Assembly: GCF_000219215.1 (NCBI RefSeq)
Contig: NC_015723.1
Coordinates: 620,001 to 684,000, forward strand
Direction: 5' to 3'
Origin: Cupriavidus necator N-1
GTDB lineage: Bacteria > Pseudomonadota > Gammaproteobacteria > Burkholderiales > Burkholderiaceae
DNA length: 64,000 nucleotides
The notes under the pieces were generated by a model. It was not told the origin of the DNA, did no database searches, and saw nothing but the letters and a program-made list of their open reading frames with translations. This document shows positions 9,228 through 16,711 of this stretch, one piece after another. The stretch's first letter is position 1. Every line of letters starts with the position of its first letter. The position numbers and the translations under genes are program-made.

Positions 9228-9283
9228 GTGTGTCTCCTGTGTCATTGATGTCATCGAAGCTTGGGGCGGGCGCGGCGTCGTTA

Positions 9284-9301
9284 CATCCTTCGTTCGGACT
9301 A
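9284..9301 (-). promoter_or_regulatory. Shared motif copy 1: TAGTCC-N6-AGGATG
   Basis: On the minus strand the sequence reads TAGTCCGAACGAAGGATG. It points toward the SDR starting at 9227, 57 bp away. The same two half-elements with the same 6-base spacing occur at 14804, 15721, 35183 and 38954. It is probably an activator or operator site for the steroid regulon; the binding protein is unknown. Confidence 0.6.
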
Positions 9302-9362
9302 CTCGGTACCCGGTCCGGATACTCCACGCGGACGATGGCCCCCGGCCCGGCAAGACCGACGA

Positions 9363-9382
9363 TAGTCCCCATCCCAACGACT
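9363..9382 (+). promoter_or_regulatory. Weaker copy of the shared motif, TAGTCC-N8-ACGACT
   Basis: TAGTCC is followed after eight rather than six bases by ACGACT, pointing toward the SnoaL gene that starts at 9436. It makes the divergent 9228-9435 spacer carry one copy per direction. The altered spacing lowers confidence. Confidence 0.35.
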
Positions 9383-9435
9383 GCCCGCGCGGCGTATCGC
9401 GGCGCTGGCGGTCACAACAAGGAGTGAGACTGGCC

Positions 9436-9855
9436 ATGTCCGAACTGGAGTGCAAAGAAGCCATCCATGCCCTGACCTGCCGCTATGCGCAGGCGGTGGA
9501 CCGGCGCGATTTCCCGAAACTAGCGGCGCTGTTCACGGCGGACGCATGGCTGAGCGGGCCGGGCTTCCGCATGGACGGACCGCAGGCGATTGCTGACGGC
9601 ATGGCATCGCTCGGGCAGTACAGCGCCACGCAGCATCACGTGCACCAGCAACTGGTCGAAGTCGATGGCGATACCGCGACCGGCGAGACCTATTGCGTGG
9701 CCAACCACCTGTACGAGCAGGACTGCGTGCCGCGCAAGCTGGACTGGGGCATCCGCTACCAGGACCGCTTCGTGCGGCGCGACGGCCAGTGGCGCATTGC
9801 CGCGCGCGAGCTGTTGGTGGACTGGACGCAGGACCTGCCGCTGCGGGGGGCATGA
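9436..9855 (+). CDS. SnoaL/NTF2-fold protein (139 aa)
   Basis: A second small SnoaL-like protein with the typical start (CKEAIHALTCRYAQAVDRRD), a FPKLAALFTADA loop, a His-rich central strand (ATQHHVHQQLVEVDGD) and the closing FVRRDGQWRIAARELLVDW. The central histidines match the bile-acid 7alpha-dehydratase/SnoaL4-type subfamily better than classical ketosteroid isomerase, so a dehydratase role is plausible; this is inference. AAGGAGTGAGACTGGCC precedes the ATG. It overlaps the next SDR by 4 bp (ATGA), so the two are coupled. Confidence 0.7.
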   Translation: MSELECKEAIHALTCRYAQAVDRRDFPKLAALFTADAWLSGPGFRMDGPQAIADGMASLGQYSATQHHVHQQLVEVDGDTATGETYCVANHLYEQDCVPRKLDWGIRYQDRFVRRDGQWRIAARELLVDWTQDLPLRGA

Positions 9856-10706
9856 TGACGACCCGTGTACTGGAAGGCAAGACGGCCCTCGTCACCGGCG
9901 GCGCCGGCGGCATCGGCGCGGCCAGCGCGCTGGCGCTGCTGCGCGACGGCGCGGCGGTGGTCCTCATGGGGCGGCGGCGCGAAGCGCTGGAGGCGGCACG
10001 GCGCAGCCTGCGCGCGCAGGTGGCCGGCGCCACCGTGGCAATCAGCGTCGGCGACGCTTGCCGCGAGGATGACGTGCAGGCCGCGCTGCAGCAGGCCTGG
10101 GAGCTGGAGCGGCGCCTCGACATCGTGGTCGCGACCGTTGGCGGCGGCGGTTTCCGTCCGCTGCTGATGCATGACGCGGCCTCGCTGATGGCGGAGCTGG
10201 AGCTGAACATCGCCAGCGCGTTCCTGGCGGTGCGCCACGCGTCGCCGCTGATGGCACCGCGTGGCGGCGCGATCGTCTGTATCTCGTCGAACGCGGCGCG
10301 CATGACCTGCCGCTGGCTGTCGGCATACTGCGCCGCCAAGGCGGGGCTGGAAGCGTTCGTGCGCGCCGCGGCCGAGGAGCTGGCGGGATGCGGCATCCGC
10401 GTCAATGCGGTGCGGCCGGGGCTCACCCGCTCCGGCGCGACCGGACCGATGTTCGACAACCCGGCCATCCTCGACAAGTTCGTCGCGCAGATGCCGCTGG
10501 GCCGCGCCGGCGAACCGGACGACATTGCCAGCGCGGTGCGCTACCTGGCGGGGCCGGAATCGGGCTGGGTGACCGGACAGAGCATCGCCGTGGACGGCGG
10601 CAGCGAGCTGCGCGGCAATCCCATCCTCGATGAAACCGTGGCGGCGGTGTATGGCGAAGCCGCGCTGCAGGCCGTGCTAGCCGGCAGGATTCCCGAAGCC
10701 GGCTGA
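9852..10706 (+). CDS. Short-chain dehydrogenase/reductase (284 aa)
   Basis: A classical SDR: TGGAGGIGAAS at the N-terminus, MGRRREAL after the second strand (Arg residues favour NADP(H)), ISSNAARM with the active-site Ser region, and YCAAKAG with Tyr-x3-Lys. NAVRPGLTRS and the C-terminal TGQSIAVDGGSE are typical of 3-oxoacyl reductase-like SDRs. Two adjacent ATG codons occur at 9852 and 9855; the first overlaps the previous stop. It sits between the SnoaL gene and another SDR with a 25-bp gap, in one operon. Substrate not assignable. Confidence 0.8.
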   Translation: MMTTRVLEGKTALVTGGAGGIGAASALALLRDGAAVVLMGRRREALEAARRSLRAQVAGATVAISVGDACREDDVQAALQQAWELERRLDIVVATVGGGGFRPLLMHDAASLMAELELNIASAFLAVRHASPLMAPRGGAIVCISSNAARMTCRWLSAYCAAKAGLEAFVRAAAEELAGCGIRVNAVRPGLTRSGATGPMFDNPAILDKFVAQMPLGRAGEPDDIASAVRYLAGPESGWVTGQSIAVDGGSELRGNPILDETVAAVYGEAALQAVLAGRIPEAG

Positions 10707-10731
10707 AGCCGGCAACCCAAGGAGATAAGCA

Positions 10732-11490
10732 ATGAATCAAGTCAGGGACAAGGTTGCGCTGGTCACCGGCGCGGCCAGCGGGGTAGGGCGCGCCGACGCG
10801 CTGCTGCTGGCGGCCGAAGGCGCGCGCGTGGTCATCAGCGATGTCAACCAGGAGGCCGGGCAGGCACTGGCCCGCGAGATCGGGGATGCGGCCATGTTCG
10901 TGCGCCACGACATTGCCAGCGAAGAGGACTGGCGCAAGGCCGTGGCCGCCACACAGGACCGCTTCGGCCGGCTCGACGTGCTGGTCAACAATGCGGCCAT
11001 CTGTCCGCTCGGGTCGATCGAGGAAACCTCGCTCGACAGCTGGCGGCAGGTCATGCGCGTCAATGCCGACGGCTATTTCCTGGGCTGCAGGTTCGGTGTG
11101 CAGGCAATGAAGGGCAACCCCGCCGGGGGCTCCATCGTGGTGATGTCGTCGGTGGCGGCGCTGGGCGGGCTGCCGATGATGTGCGCATACAGCGGCGCCA
11201 AGGGCGCCGTTACCGCGCTGACGCGCAGCGTCGCCGTGCACTGCAAGCAAAGCGGCTACCGGATCCGCTGCAACTCGATCCATCCCGATGGCGTCTGGAC
11301 GCCGATGACGCAGGCGCTGGTGCCGGACCTGGATCCGGCCGCGCTCGGCATCGGCACCGACCCGATGGCACGCATGTGCCAGCCGGAGGATGTGGCCAAC
11401 CTAGTCCTGTTCCTGGCTTCGGACGCGTCGCGCTTTATCAATGGCGCCGAATTGCGCATCGATAACGCGCAGTTGATCTCGGGGCTGTAA
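10732..11490 (+). CDS. SDR paralogue of the 4301-5065 gene, hydroxysteroid dehydrogenase-like
   Basis: A 252-residue classical SDR with TGAASGVGRADALLL, an Asp in ISDVNQE (NAD(H) likely), VNNAAICPLGS, MSSVAALGG and YSGAKGAV carrying Tyr-x3-Lys. It shares long stretches with the SDR at 4301-5065, including YRIRCNSIHPDG and SRFINGAELRIDNAQ, so the pair came from a duplication. The two keep different central loops (LVPDLDPAALGIGTDP here), which border the substrate pocket, so they probably act on different substrates or stereoisomers. AAGGAGATAAGCA precedes the ATG. It is the last gene of this short operon. Confidence 0.85.
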   Translation: MNQVRDKVALVTGAASGVGRADALLLAAEGARVVISDVNQEAGQALAREIGDAAMFVRHDIASEEDWRKAVAATQDRFGRLDVLVNNAAICPLGSIEETSLDSWRQVMRVNADGYFLGCRFGVQAMKGNPAGGSIVVMSSVAALGGLPMMCAYSGAKGAVTALTRSVAVHCKQSGYRIRCNSIHPDGVWTPMTQALVPDLDPAALGIGTDPMARMCQPEDVANLVLFLASDASRFINGAELRIDNAQLISGL

Positions 11491-11495
11491 GAGCC

Positions 11496-11529
11496 GCTGC
11501 GGCGGCCGGCGCAAGCAGGCCGCCGCAGC
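11496..11529. terminator. 12-bp inverted repeat between convergent genes
   Basis: Arms GCTGCGGCGGCC and GGCCGCCGCAGC pair perfectly around a 10-base loop. The hairpin starts 5 bp after the stop of the plus-strand SDR and ends 6 bp before the stop of the minus-strand gene at 11536. No T-run follows, so termination strength is uncertain. Confidence 0.5.
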
Positions 11530-11535
11530 GCCGAG

Positions 11536-12435
11536 CTAGCTGTACTGCGCCACGATCTCGCCGACCGTGCGCAGGATGTCGCGGCGCCGATAGCCGAGCA
11601 GGGCGGTCTCGGCCGCATCCGGCTCGTAGTAGAGGGTGTTGCCCCTGCCGAAGCAGATGGCCGAGTCCGGCAGCAACGGGTGCTCCTGGTCGATGACAGG
11701 CGGCACCGGGCGGCCCGCGTCGCGGAAGAAGGCGCCGAAATAATCCTGGAACGACAGGTTCTCGTCACCTACCAGGTAAGCCTTGCCGTTTTCACCGCGC
11801 AACAGCGCGCCTTCGATCGCTTCCGAGAGCGAAGTGGCCGAGATGAAATTGACGCCGCCGGGCGGCGCGAAATCCGGCATCGGCGCAAAGTTGCCGCGGG
11901 CGTAGTCGGTATAGGCCTTGAACATCGGGACCATCAGGCCCGGCACCGTGCCCACGACGAACGGCGCGTTCACGCTGCTCACGCGGAAGGCATCGGTGGC
12001 CAGCGCGCGCACGCCTTCATCGGCCAGCTTGCGCGAGCGGATATAGGCGTTGTCCTCGGCCAGCTGCGGCTGCGCCTGCGGGTAGAAGCTGCCGACGTAG
12101 ACGGCGACCCGGATCCCGGCAGCGCGCGCCGCGCGCAGGAAACGCGGCACGCCCTCGATGTTGGCGCGTTCCCAGTGTGCGGCTTCGTCGCCGCCAGGCG
12201 GCACGTGGCGCACGTCGTTGCCGGCGGCGAAGACCAGCGCGTCGAAGGCGCCGAGCTGCGCGGCCGGCACGTCGTTGGCGATGTAGTCGCAGCGCAGGAA
12301 GTCCAGCCCGCCCAGCGCCGTGCCAGCCGCGGGGCGGTTGCGCCCCGCGATGGTGACCTCGTGCCCGCGGCTGCGCAGGTGCAGGGCCGCGTGGCCCCCG
12401 ATCATGCCGGTGCCGCCGACGATCAGTATCTTCAT
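11536..12435 (-). CDS. NAD-dependent epimerase/dehydratase-family protein (extended/atypical SDR)
   Basis: A 299-residue protein with the atypical SDR motif VGGTGMIGGHAA at the N-terminus, an Arg in IAGRNRP, and AVYVGSFYPQ followed by YIRSRK, which supplies a Tyr-x3-Lys-like pair. The C-terminal half has NFISATSLSEAIEGAL and a YYEPDAAE segment. Family members include 3beta-hydroxysteroid dehydrogenase/isomerase-like proteins and nucleotide-sugar epimerases; the steroid setting favours the former, but this cannot be settled from motifs. CAAGGAGACAAGC precedes the ATG. It is 43 bp downstream of the SDR at 12479 and likely co-transcribed with it. Confidence 0.7.
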   Translation of the reverse strand: MKILIVGGTGMIGGHAALHLRSRGHEVTIAGRNRPAAGTALGGLDFLRCDYIANDVPAAQLGAFDALVFAAGNDVRHVPPGGDEAAHWERANIEGVPRFLRAARAAGIRVAVYVGSFYPQAQPQLAEDNAYIRSRKLADEGVRALATDAFRVSSVNAPFVVGTVPGLMVPMFKAYTDYARGNFAPMPDFAPPGGVNFISATSLSEAIEGALLRGENGKAYLVGDENLSFQDYFGAFFRDAGRPVPPVIDQEHPLLPDSAICFGRGNTLYYEPDAAETALLGYRRRDILRTVGEIVAQYS

Positions 12436-12478
12436 GCTTGTCTCCTTGGTGGGGTGGTGTGGCCGCGGTGCGCGGCCA

Positions 12479-13309
12479 TCAGAGGTTCATGCCGTTGCCG
12501 CCGATGACCGGCATGTTGGTCCACGCGCCCTTGGGGTCGCGATACCAGCCGGCCGCGGCCAGCGCGCCGCCATTGACATGCAGCGCCGTGCCGGTGATCC
12601 AGGCCGCGCGCGGGCTGGCCAGGAACAGGATGCCGTCGGCAATGTCGCGCGGCGTGCCGAAGCGGCCCAGCGGAATCCAGCGCGGGATATGGTGCTGGTG
12701 TTCCGCCGCGACCATCTGCGACACCGGAACCTGCGGCGTTTCGGTGGTCTCGGGGGCGATCAGGTTGACGCGGATGCCCGCCGGCGCCAGCTCCAGCGCC
12801 AGGCTCTGCGTGAAGCCGGTGATGGCAGCCTTGAAGGCGCCGTAGACGCTGCAGTACGGAATGCCGCGGAAGGCCTCGATCGACGACACCGTGACGATGC
12901 TGCCGGCAGTACTGCGCCGCAGCAGTGGCAGCATGGCGCGCGTGACGGTGAAGACGTGGCCCAGGTTGGCGGCGTAGAGGCTGGCGATCTCGTCGTCGGC
13001 ATAGAGCTCGAACGGCTTGGCGATGCGCAGGAAATCGCCGACGTTGTTGACCAGCACGTCCAGCACTCCGAAACGCTGTTCGACCTGCGCAGCCAGTTCG
13101 CGCACGATGCCGGCATCGGTGGCATCGCCCTGTACCACCAGCATTTCCGTGCCGGGCTTGTTCAGCAACTCCCGGGCCTGCTCGGCGCGCTGTTCGTCGA
13201 TCTCGATCAGCGCCACGCGCGCACCCTGTTCCAGGAAGGCTTGCGCGGCGGCGAGCCCGATGCCGGCGCCGCCGCCGGTGACCAGCACGGTCTTGTCGGT
13301 GAAATCCAT
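12479..13309 (-). CDS. Short-chain dehydrogenase/reductase (276 aa)
   Basis: A classical SDR with TGGGAGIGLAAAQAF, an acidic IEIDEQR after the second strand (NAD(H) likely), VNNVGDFL, VSSIEAFRG and YGAFKAAI carrying Tyr-x3-Lys. The C-terminus (GTALHVNGGALAAAGWYRD) extends beyond the usual end with a MPVIGGNGMNL tail. AAGGAGAACGACTC precedes the ATG. It is divergent from the LuxR-type regulator, sharing a 232-bp promoter region, and is followed by the epimerase-family gene. The exact reaction is unknown; a hydroxysteroid oxidation is likely from context. Confidence 0.8.
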   Translation of the reverse strand: MDFTDKTVLVTGGGAGIGLAAAQAFLEQGARVALIEIDEQRAEQARELLNKPGTEMLVVQGDATDAGIVRELAAQVEQRFGVLDVLVNNVGDFLRIAKPFELYADDEIASLYAANLGHVFTVTRAMLPLLRRSTAGSIVTVSSIEAFRGIPYCSVYGAFKAAITGFTQSLALELAPAGIRVNLIAPETTETPQVPVSQMVAAEHQHHIPRWIPLGRFGTPRDIADGILFLASPRAAWITGTALHVNGGALAAAGWYRDPKGAWTNMPVIGGNGMNL

Positions 13310-13444
13310 CTGAGTCGTTCTCCTTCGGTTGCACTGTGGTGTGCGGCCATTTGATCGGCGGCAGGCGCGATGGGCATCGTCCGATTGCAGGTCAGGGAAA
13401 ACACTTAGATGGCGCGAACCAGGGCAAACAAGAGCGCCGCGTGA

Positions 13445-13473
13445 CGGACATCGGCAGGCAGCCTCCCTATAAT
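13445..13473 (+). promoter_or_regulatory. Sigma70-like promoter of the LuxR-type regulator
   Basis: A perfect -10 hexamer TATAAT lies at 13468-13473. A weak -35 (CGGACA, 4 of 6) sits 17 bp upstream. The predicted start would leave about 60 bases of leader before the ATG at 13542. The TAGTCC motif found at other promoters is absent here, suggesting the regulator is expressed independently of it. Confidence 0.55.
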
Positions 13474-13541
13474 CTGCGCTGCCCAGGTGCCGCAGAGCAC
13501 CGGTCAGTCCACGCATGGGGTGTGGAAACAGGAGACAGACA

Positions 13542-14729
13542 ATGTTGATGGCGACCGTTGAGGCGCAAGGGGTGGCGTCGCCCTGGTTTGCGCAGTCCGG
13601 ACTGAGCCTGCCGCATTTCAGCGCGCTGCTGGCGGCGGTCTATGAAGGGCCGATGGAACCCGTGCCCTGGGGCCGCGCGCTGGAAATGCTGCGCAAGCAA
13701 CTTGGTGCCAGCTATGTGAGCTTCATCCTGCGCTCGCCCGCGAGCGACCGCAGTGGCATCGCGGTGCACGCGTCGCAGCACGGCACTTCGCTGGAGGCCG
13801 AGGCGTCGTACAACACCTACTACTACGCCATCGATCCCTTTATCAACCTGCCTACCGACCGGGCCGTGACGGTCGACGAAGCGATGGGCCCCGGCAACTG
13901 GTGCCGCAGCGAGATCTACCGGCAGTTCCTGCAGCCGCTTGGCGTGCGCTACCTGCTGGGCGCGGACATCCGCACCGAAGACGGGGTCGAGTGCCGGCTG
14001 CGCGTCTGCCGCCAGCACGACGCGCAGGACTTCTCCGAGGTGGACAAGGCGGCCTGCGCCACCATCCTGCCGCACCTGAGGCGCGCGGTCCGGCTGCATT
14101 CCAGGCTGGATGTGGTCGAATCGGAGCGCAGCCTCTATGCGGGCGCGATCGACCGCATGCTGGTGGGCATGGTCATCCTCGACGCAGCCGGCGCAATCCT
14201 GAAGAAAAATGCGGAAGCCGATGAGATCCTGGCGGAGAACGACGGCATCCGCCTCAATGGCGGCAACTTCGAGATCGCCTACGCACAGGAAAGCCGCAAG
14301 TTCCAGTACCTGCTGCGCCGCGCCCAGATGGGGCACCACGGCAGCGCGCCGGCGCTGGCCGAAGCCATGTCGATCACCCGCCCCTCGGGGCGCGGCAAGC
14401 TGGGCGTGCTGATCCGCACCATTCCGCTCAGCGAATGGTCGGAAGACCACCGGCATCGCCCGGCCTGCGCTGTCTTTATCCGCGATCCCGAGCGCAAGTC
14501 GCGCGCCTCGCACGAGGTGGTGCGCAAGCTGTTCGACCTCACGCCCGCCGAGACCGCACTGGCACTGGTGCTTGCCGACGGCATGACGCTTGACGAAGCC
14601 GCCGAGGCGCTGGGCACCAGCAAGAACACGGCGCGCGCCCACCTGCGCGCGATTTTCTCCAAGACCGGGGTCACGCGGCAGGCCACGCTGGTGCGCATGC
14701 TGCTGAGCAGCGTCGTGACGCTCGGCTGA
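13542..14729 (+). CDS. LuxR-type regulator, TeiR/TesR-like
   Basis: A 395-residue regulator with a long N-terminal sensing part (no response-regulator receiver aspartates seen), a PAS-like middle (LVGMVILDAAGAILKKNAEA, about residue 205) and a C-terminal LuxR helix-turn-helix: LTPAETALALVLADGMTLDE then ALGTSKNTARAHLRAIFSKT, residues about 330-390. Its size and layout match TeiR/TesR, the LuxR-type activator of testosterone degradation in Comamonas testosteroni, and it sits inside the locus. The ATG at 13542 is chosen because CAGGAGACAGACA precedes it; an upstream ATG at 13515 lacks a ribosome site. It is the obvious candidate to bind the shared TAGTCC motif, untested. Confidence 0.8.
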   Translation: MLMATVEAQGVASPWFAQSGLSLPHFSALLAAVYEGPMEPVPWGRALEMLRKQLGASYVSFILRSPASDRSGIAVHASQHGTSLEAEASYNTYYYAIDPFINLPTDRAVTVDEAMGPGNWCRSEIYRQFLQPLGVRYLLGADIRTEDGVECRLRVCRQHDAQDFSEVDKAACATILPHLRRAVRLHSRLDVVESERSLYAGAIDRMLVGMVILDAAGAILKKNAEADEILAENDGIRLNGGNFEIAYAQESRKFQYLLRRAQMGHHGSAPALAEAMSITRPSGRGKLGVLIRTIPLSEWSEDHRHRPACAVFIRDPERKSRASHEVVRKLFDLTPAETALALVLADGMTLDEAAEALGTSKNTARAHLRAIFSKTGVTRQATLVRMLLSSVVTLG

Positions 14730-14985
14730 GCGCCATGGCTTGATCCACGCACGCGTGTTCCAGGACGCGCGTAATGCCCTTATGGCCCGATGATCGGTCC
14801 TCCTAGTCCGAATGGAGGATGAGACCCGCCATCCGCGCCCCTAGCATGCATCCGACAAGCGGGCGCGGCACACGGACGGCACCTCAGACGGACGCAGCGG
14901 CGCGTGCTGTCCACGCCCGGTCCTGTTCTGCGCACGCATCAACCTGTCCGGCCCCGGCCGGCACCAGTACCAGGGAGCGTGGAGC
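14730..14985 (+). other. 256-bp intergenic region: leader of the dioxygenase/Ipd operon
   Basis: No gene is supported here. It holds the shared motif at 14804-14821 and a possible -10 (TAGCAT, near 14852) further down. The distance from motif to the EthD start, about 165 bp, is longer than at the other promoters, implying a long 5' leader. Confidence 0.5.
14804..14821 (+). promoter_or_regulatory. Shared motif copy 2: TAGTCC-N6-AGGATG
   Basis: The sequence TAGTCCGAATGGAGGATG points toward the EthD gene at 14986. Half-elements and spacing equal those of copies 1, 3 and 4. Confidence 0.6.
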
Positions 14986-15702
14986 ATGGAAAAAGTCATC
15001 TATATCGTCTGGCGCGAATCTCAGACCGAGCCGGGGGAGTTCGCGCGCCGGCTGCGCACGACGCTTGCGGACAAGCTATTGGCGCTGGGCGCGCGCGGAC
15101 TGCAGGTGAACGTGGCCGATGACGCGGTGTTGCCGGCCGCGGGCCTGCGCCAGGCGAATACCCGCCCGCAGATGGATGGGCTGGTCTCGGTCTGGATGGA
15201 CAGCGCCATCGACTGCCTGCGGCAGCCGTTCGACCAGGCGATCGAGGCCGCCGTGGGCCGCATGGCCGGCTACCTTGTGACGGAGTCCCAGCCCATCCGC
15301 AATACACGTTTCCCGGCCGCGCCGGGCGAACGCACGCCCGGCTTCGCGCAGCTTGCCTTCCTTACCCGGCCGCCCCGGCTTACGCCGCAGGCCTGGCTGG
15401 ACATCTGGCACAACCACCACACGCCGGTGGCGGTCGAGACCCAGGACAACTTCCTCTACGTGCAGAACGTGGTGGTGCGGCCGGTCACCTACGCCGCGCC
15501 GCACTACGACGCCATTGTCGAAGAGGGCTTCCCCGATGCGGCGATGACCGACCCGCAGGCGTTCTTCGACGCGGCCGGCGACGAAGGCAAGTTCCAGCGC
15601 AACCTGCAGGCCATGATGGAAAGCTGCCAGCGCTTCATCGACTTCGACAAGATCGACGTGATTCCCACCAGCCAGTACCTCGTGCGCCCGGCGGCGGCCT
15701 GA
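14986..15702 (+). CDS. EthD-domain protein (238 aa)
   Basis: The C-terminal half carries the EthD signature WLDIWHNHHTPVA (about residues 138-150), and the N-terminal half (IYIVWRESQTEPGEFARRLR) looks like a second, diverged ferredoxin-like dimeric alpha-beta barrel domain, so the protein is probably a tandem two-domain form. EthD proteins are small accessory or degradative proteins in oxygenase systems; catalytic function is usually unclear. It lies directly before the extradiol dioxygenase gene but with its own motif upstream and another motif between the two, so they may be separately initiated. The ATG follows AGGGAGCGTGGAGC. Confidence 0.7.
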   Translation: MEKVIYIVWRESQTEPGEFARRLRTTLADKLLALGARGLQVNVADDAVLPAAGLRQANTRPQMDGLVSVWMDSAIDCLRQPFDQAIEAAVGRMAGYLVTESQPIRNTRFPAAPGERTPGFAQLAFLTRPPRLTPQAWLDIWHNHHTPVAVETQDNFLYVQNVVVRPVTYAAPHYDAIVEEGFPDAAMTDPQAFFDAAGDEGKFQRNLQAMMESCQRFIDFDKIDVIPTSQYLVRPAAA

Positions 15703-15720
15703 CGCCCGCGCCGGACCGGC

Positions 15721-15738
15721 TAGTCCCACTGGACGATG
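15721..15738 (+). promoter_or_regulatory. Shared motif copy 3: TAGTCC-N6-ACGATG
   Basis: The sequence TAGTCCCACTGGACGATG lies 70 bp upstream of the extradiol dioxygenase start and points toward it. Confidence 0.6.
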
Positions 15739-15807
15739 TGCCGGGCCGCAGCGCACGGAAGAATGGTCCCATCAGCCAACAGTGGCAACGAACCTGAGGA
15801 GACCGGC

Positions 15808-16704
15808 ATGTTGGATATCCGTGCGCTAGGCTACATCGTGGTCGAGTCCACCGACCTGGGGCAATGGCGGCACTATGCCGAACAGGTGCTGGGCATGGCC
15901 TGTTCCGGCGCCCCCGGCGGTGCGCTGTACGTGAAGATGGACGAGCGCGACTACCGCTACCTGGTGGTGCCGGGCGCGCGTGACCGCTACCTGGCATCGG
16001 GCTGGGAGCTGGCCGACGAGTCGGCCTACCGCCATGCGCTCGACACGCTGCGCCAGGCCAAGGTGGAGGTCGTGCACGCCAGCGCCGCGGAACTGGCACA
16101 GCGCCGCGTGCAGGCCATGGCCTGGTTTTCCGATCCCTCGGGCAACCGCCATGAGATCTCCTGGGGCATGCGCTCGGACTTCCTGCGCTTTGTCTCGCCG
16201 CTGGGCGTGCCGCGCTTCATCACGGACCCGATGGGGGCGGGCCATGCGGTCCTGCCCGCGCCGGCCTTCGACGAGACCTATGCCTTCCTGTGCGAGGTGA
16301 TGGGTTTCGGCCTGTCCGACATCTTCCGCGTGCGCTTTACCAACGACCCGGCCGAACCGGAAAAGCGCATCCACTTCCTGCATTGCGGCAACGCCCGCCA
16401 CCACAGTCTGGCGATCTTCGAGATGCCGTCGGAATCCGGCTGCATCCACGTGATGGCCGAGGTCCCCGACATGGCCGAGGTGGGCCGCGCGCTGGACCGC
16501 GTGCAGCAGCACGGCGTGACGCTCTCGGCCACGCTGGGCCAGCACTGCAATGACCGCATGACTTCCTTCTACATGAAGACCCCCGGCGGCTTCGACCTCG
16601 AATTCGGCCACGGCGGCCTGGTGGTGGACTGGAGCCACCACGCGGCCTACGAGGCCACGCGCGTCAGCCTGTGGGGACACGACTTCAGCATCGGATACCG
16701 CTAA
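15808..16704 (+). CDS. Extradiol (VOC) dioxygenase, HsaC/TesB-like
   Basis: A 298-residue two-domain vicinal-oxygen-chelate dioxygenase of the BphC type. The expected iron ligands are visible: His146 (MGAGHAVLPAP), His199 (NARHHSLAIFE) and Glu265 (GGFDLEFGHGG), with a Tyr in SFYMKTPGG near the usual active-site Tyr. Length and spacing match 2,3-dihydroxybiphenyl dioxygenase and the steroid enzymes HsaC/TesB, which cleave the catechol ring of 3,4-DHSA at the meta position. CTGAGGAGACCGGC precedes the ATG. It heads the long operon of Ipd genes, 7 bp before ipdA. The meta-cleavage hydrolase (HsaD/TesD) was not found in this window. Confidence 0.82.
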   Translation: MLDIRALGYIVVESTDLGQWRHYAEQVLGMACSGAPGGALYVKMDERDYRYLVVPGARDRYLASGWELADESAYRHALDTLRQAKVEVVHASAAELAQRRVQAMAWFSDPSGNRHEISWGMRSDFLRFVSPLGVPRFITDPMGAGHAVLPAPAFDETYAFLCEVMGFGLSDIFRVRFTNDPAEPEKRIHFLHCGNARHHSLAIFEMPSESGCIHVMAEVPDMAEVGRALDRVQQHGVTLSATLGQHCNDRMTSFYMKTPGGFDLEFGHGGLVVDWSHHAAYEATRVSLWGHDFSIGYR

Positions 16705-16711
16705 ACACACC

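Noticed and set aside
13515..13541. Earlier ATG for the LuxR-type regulator
   Set aside because: No ribosome site precedes it, while CAGGAGACAGACA lies directly before the ATG at 13542.
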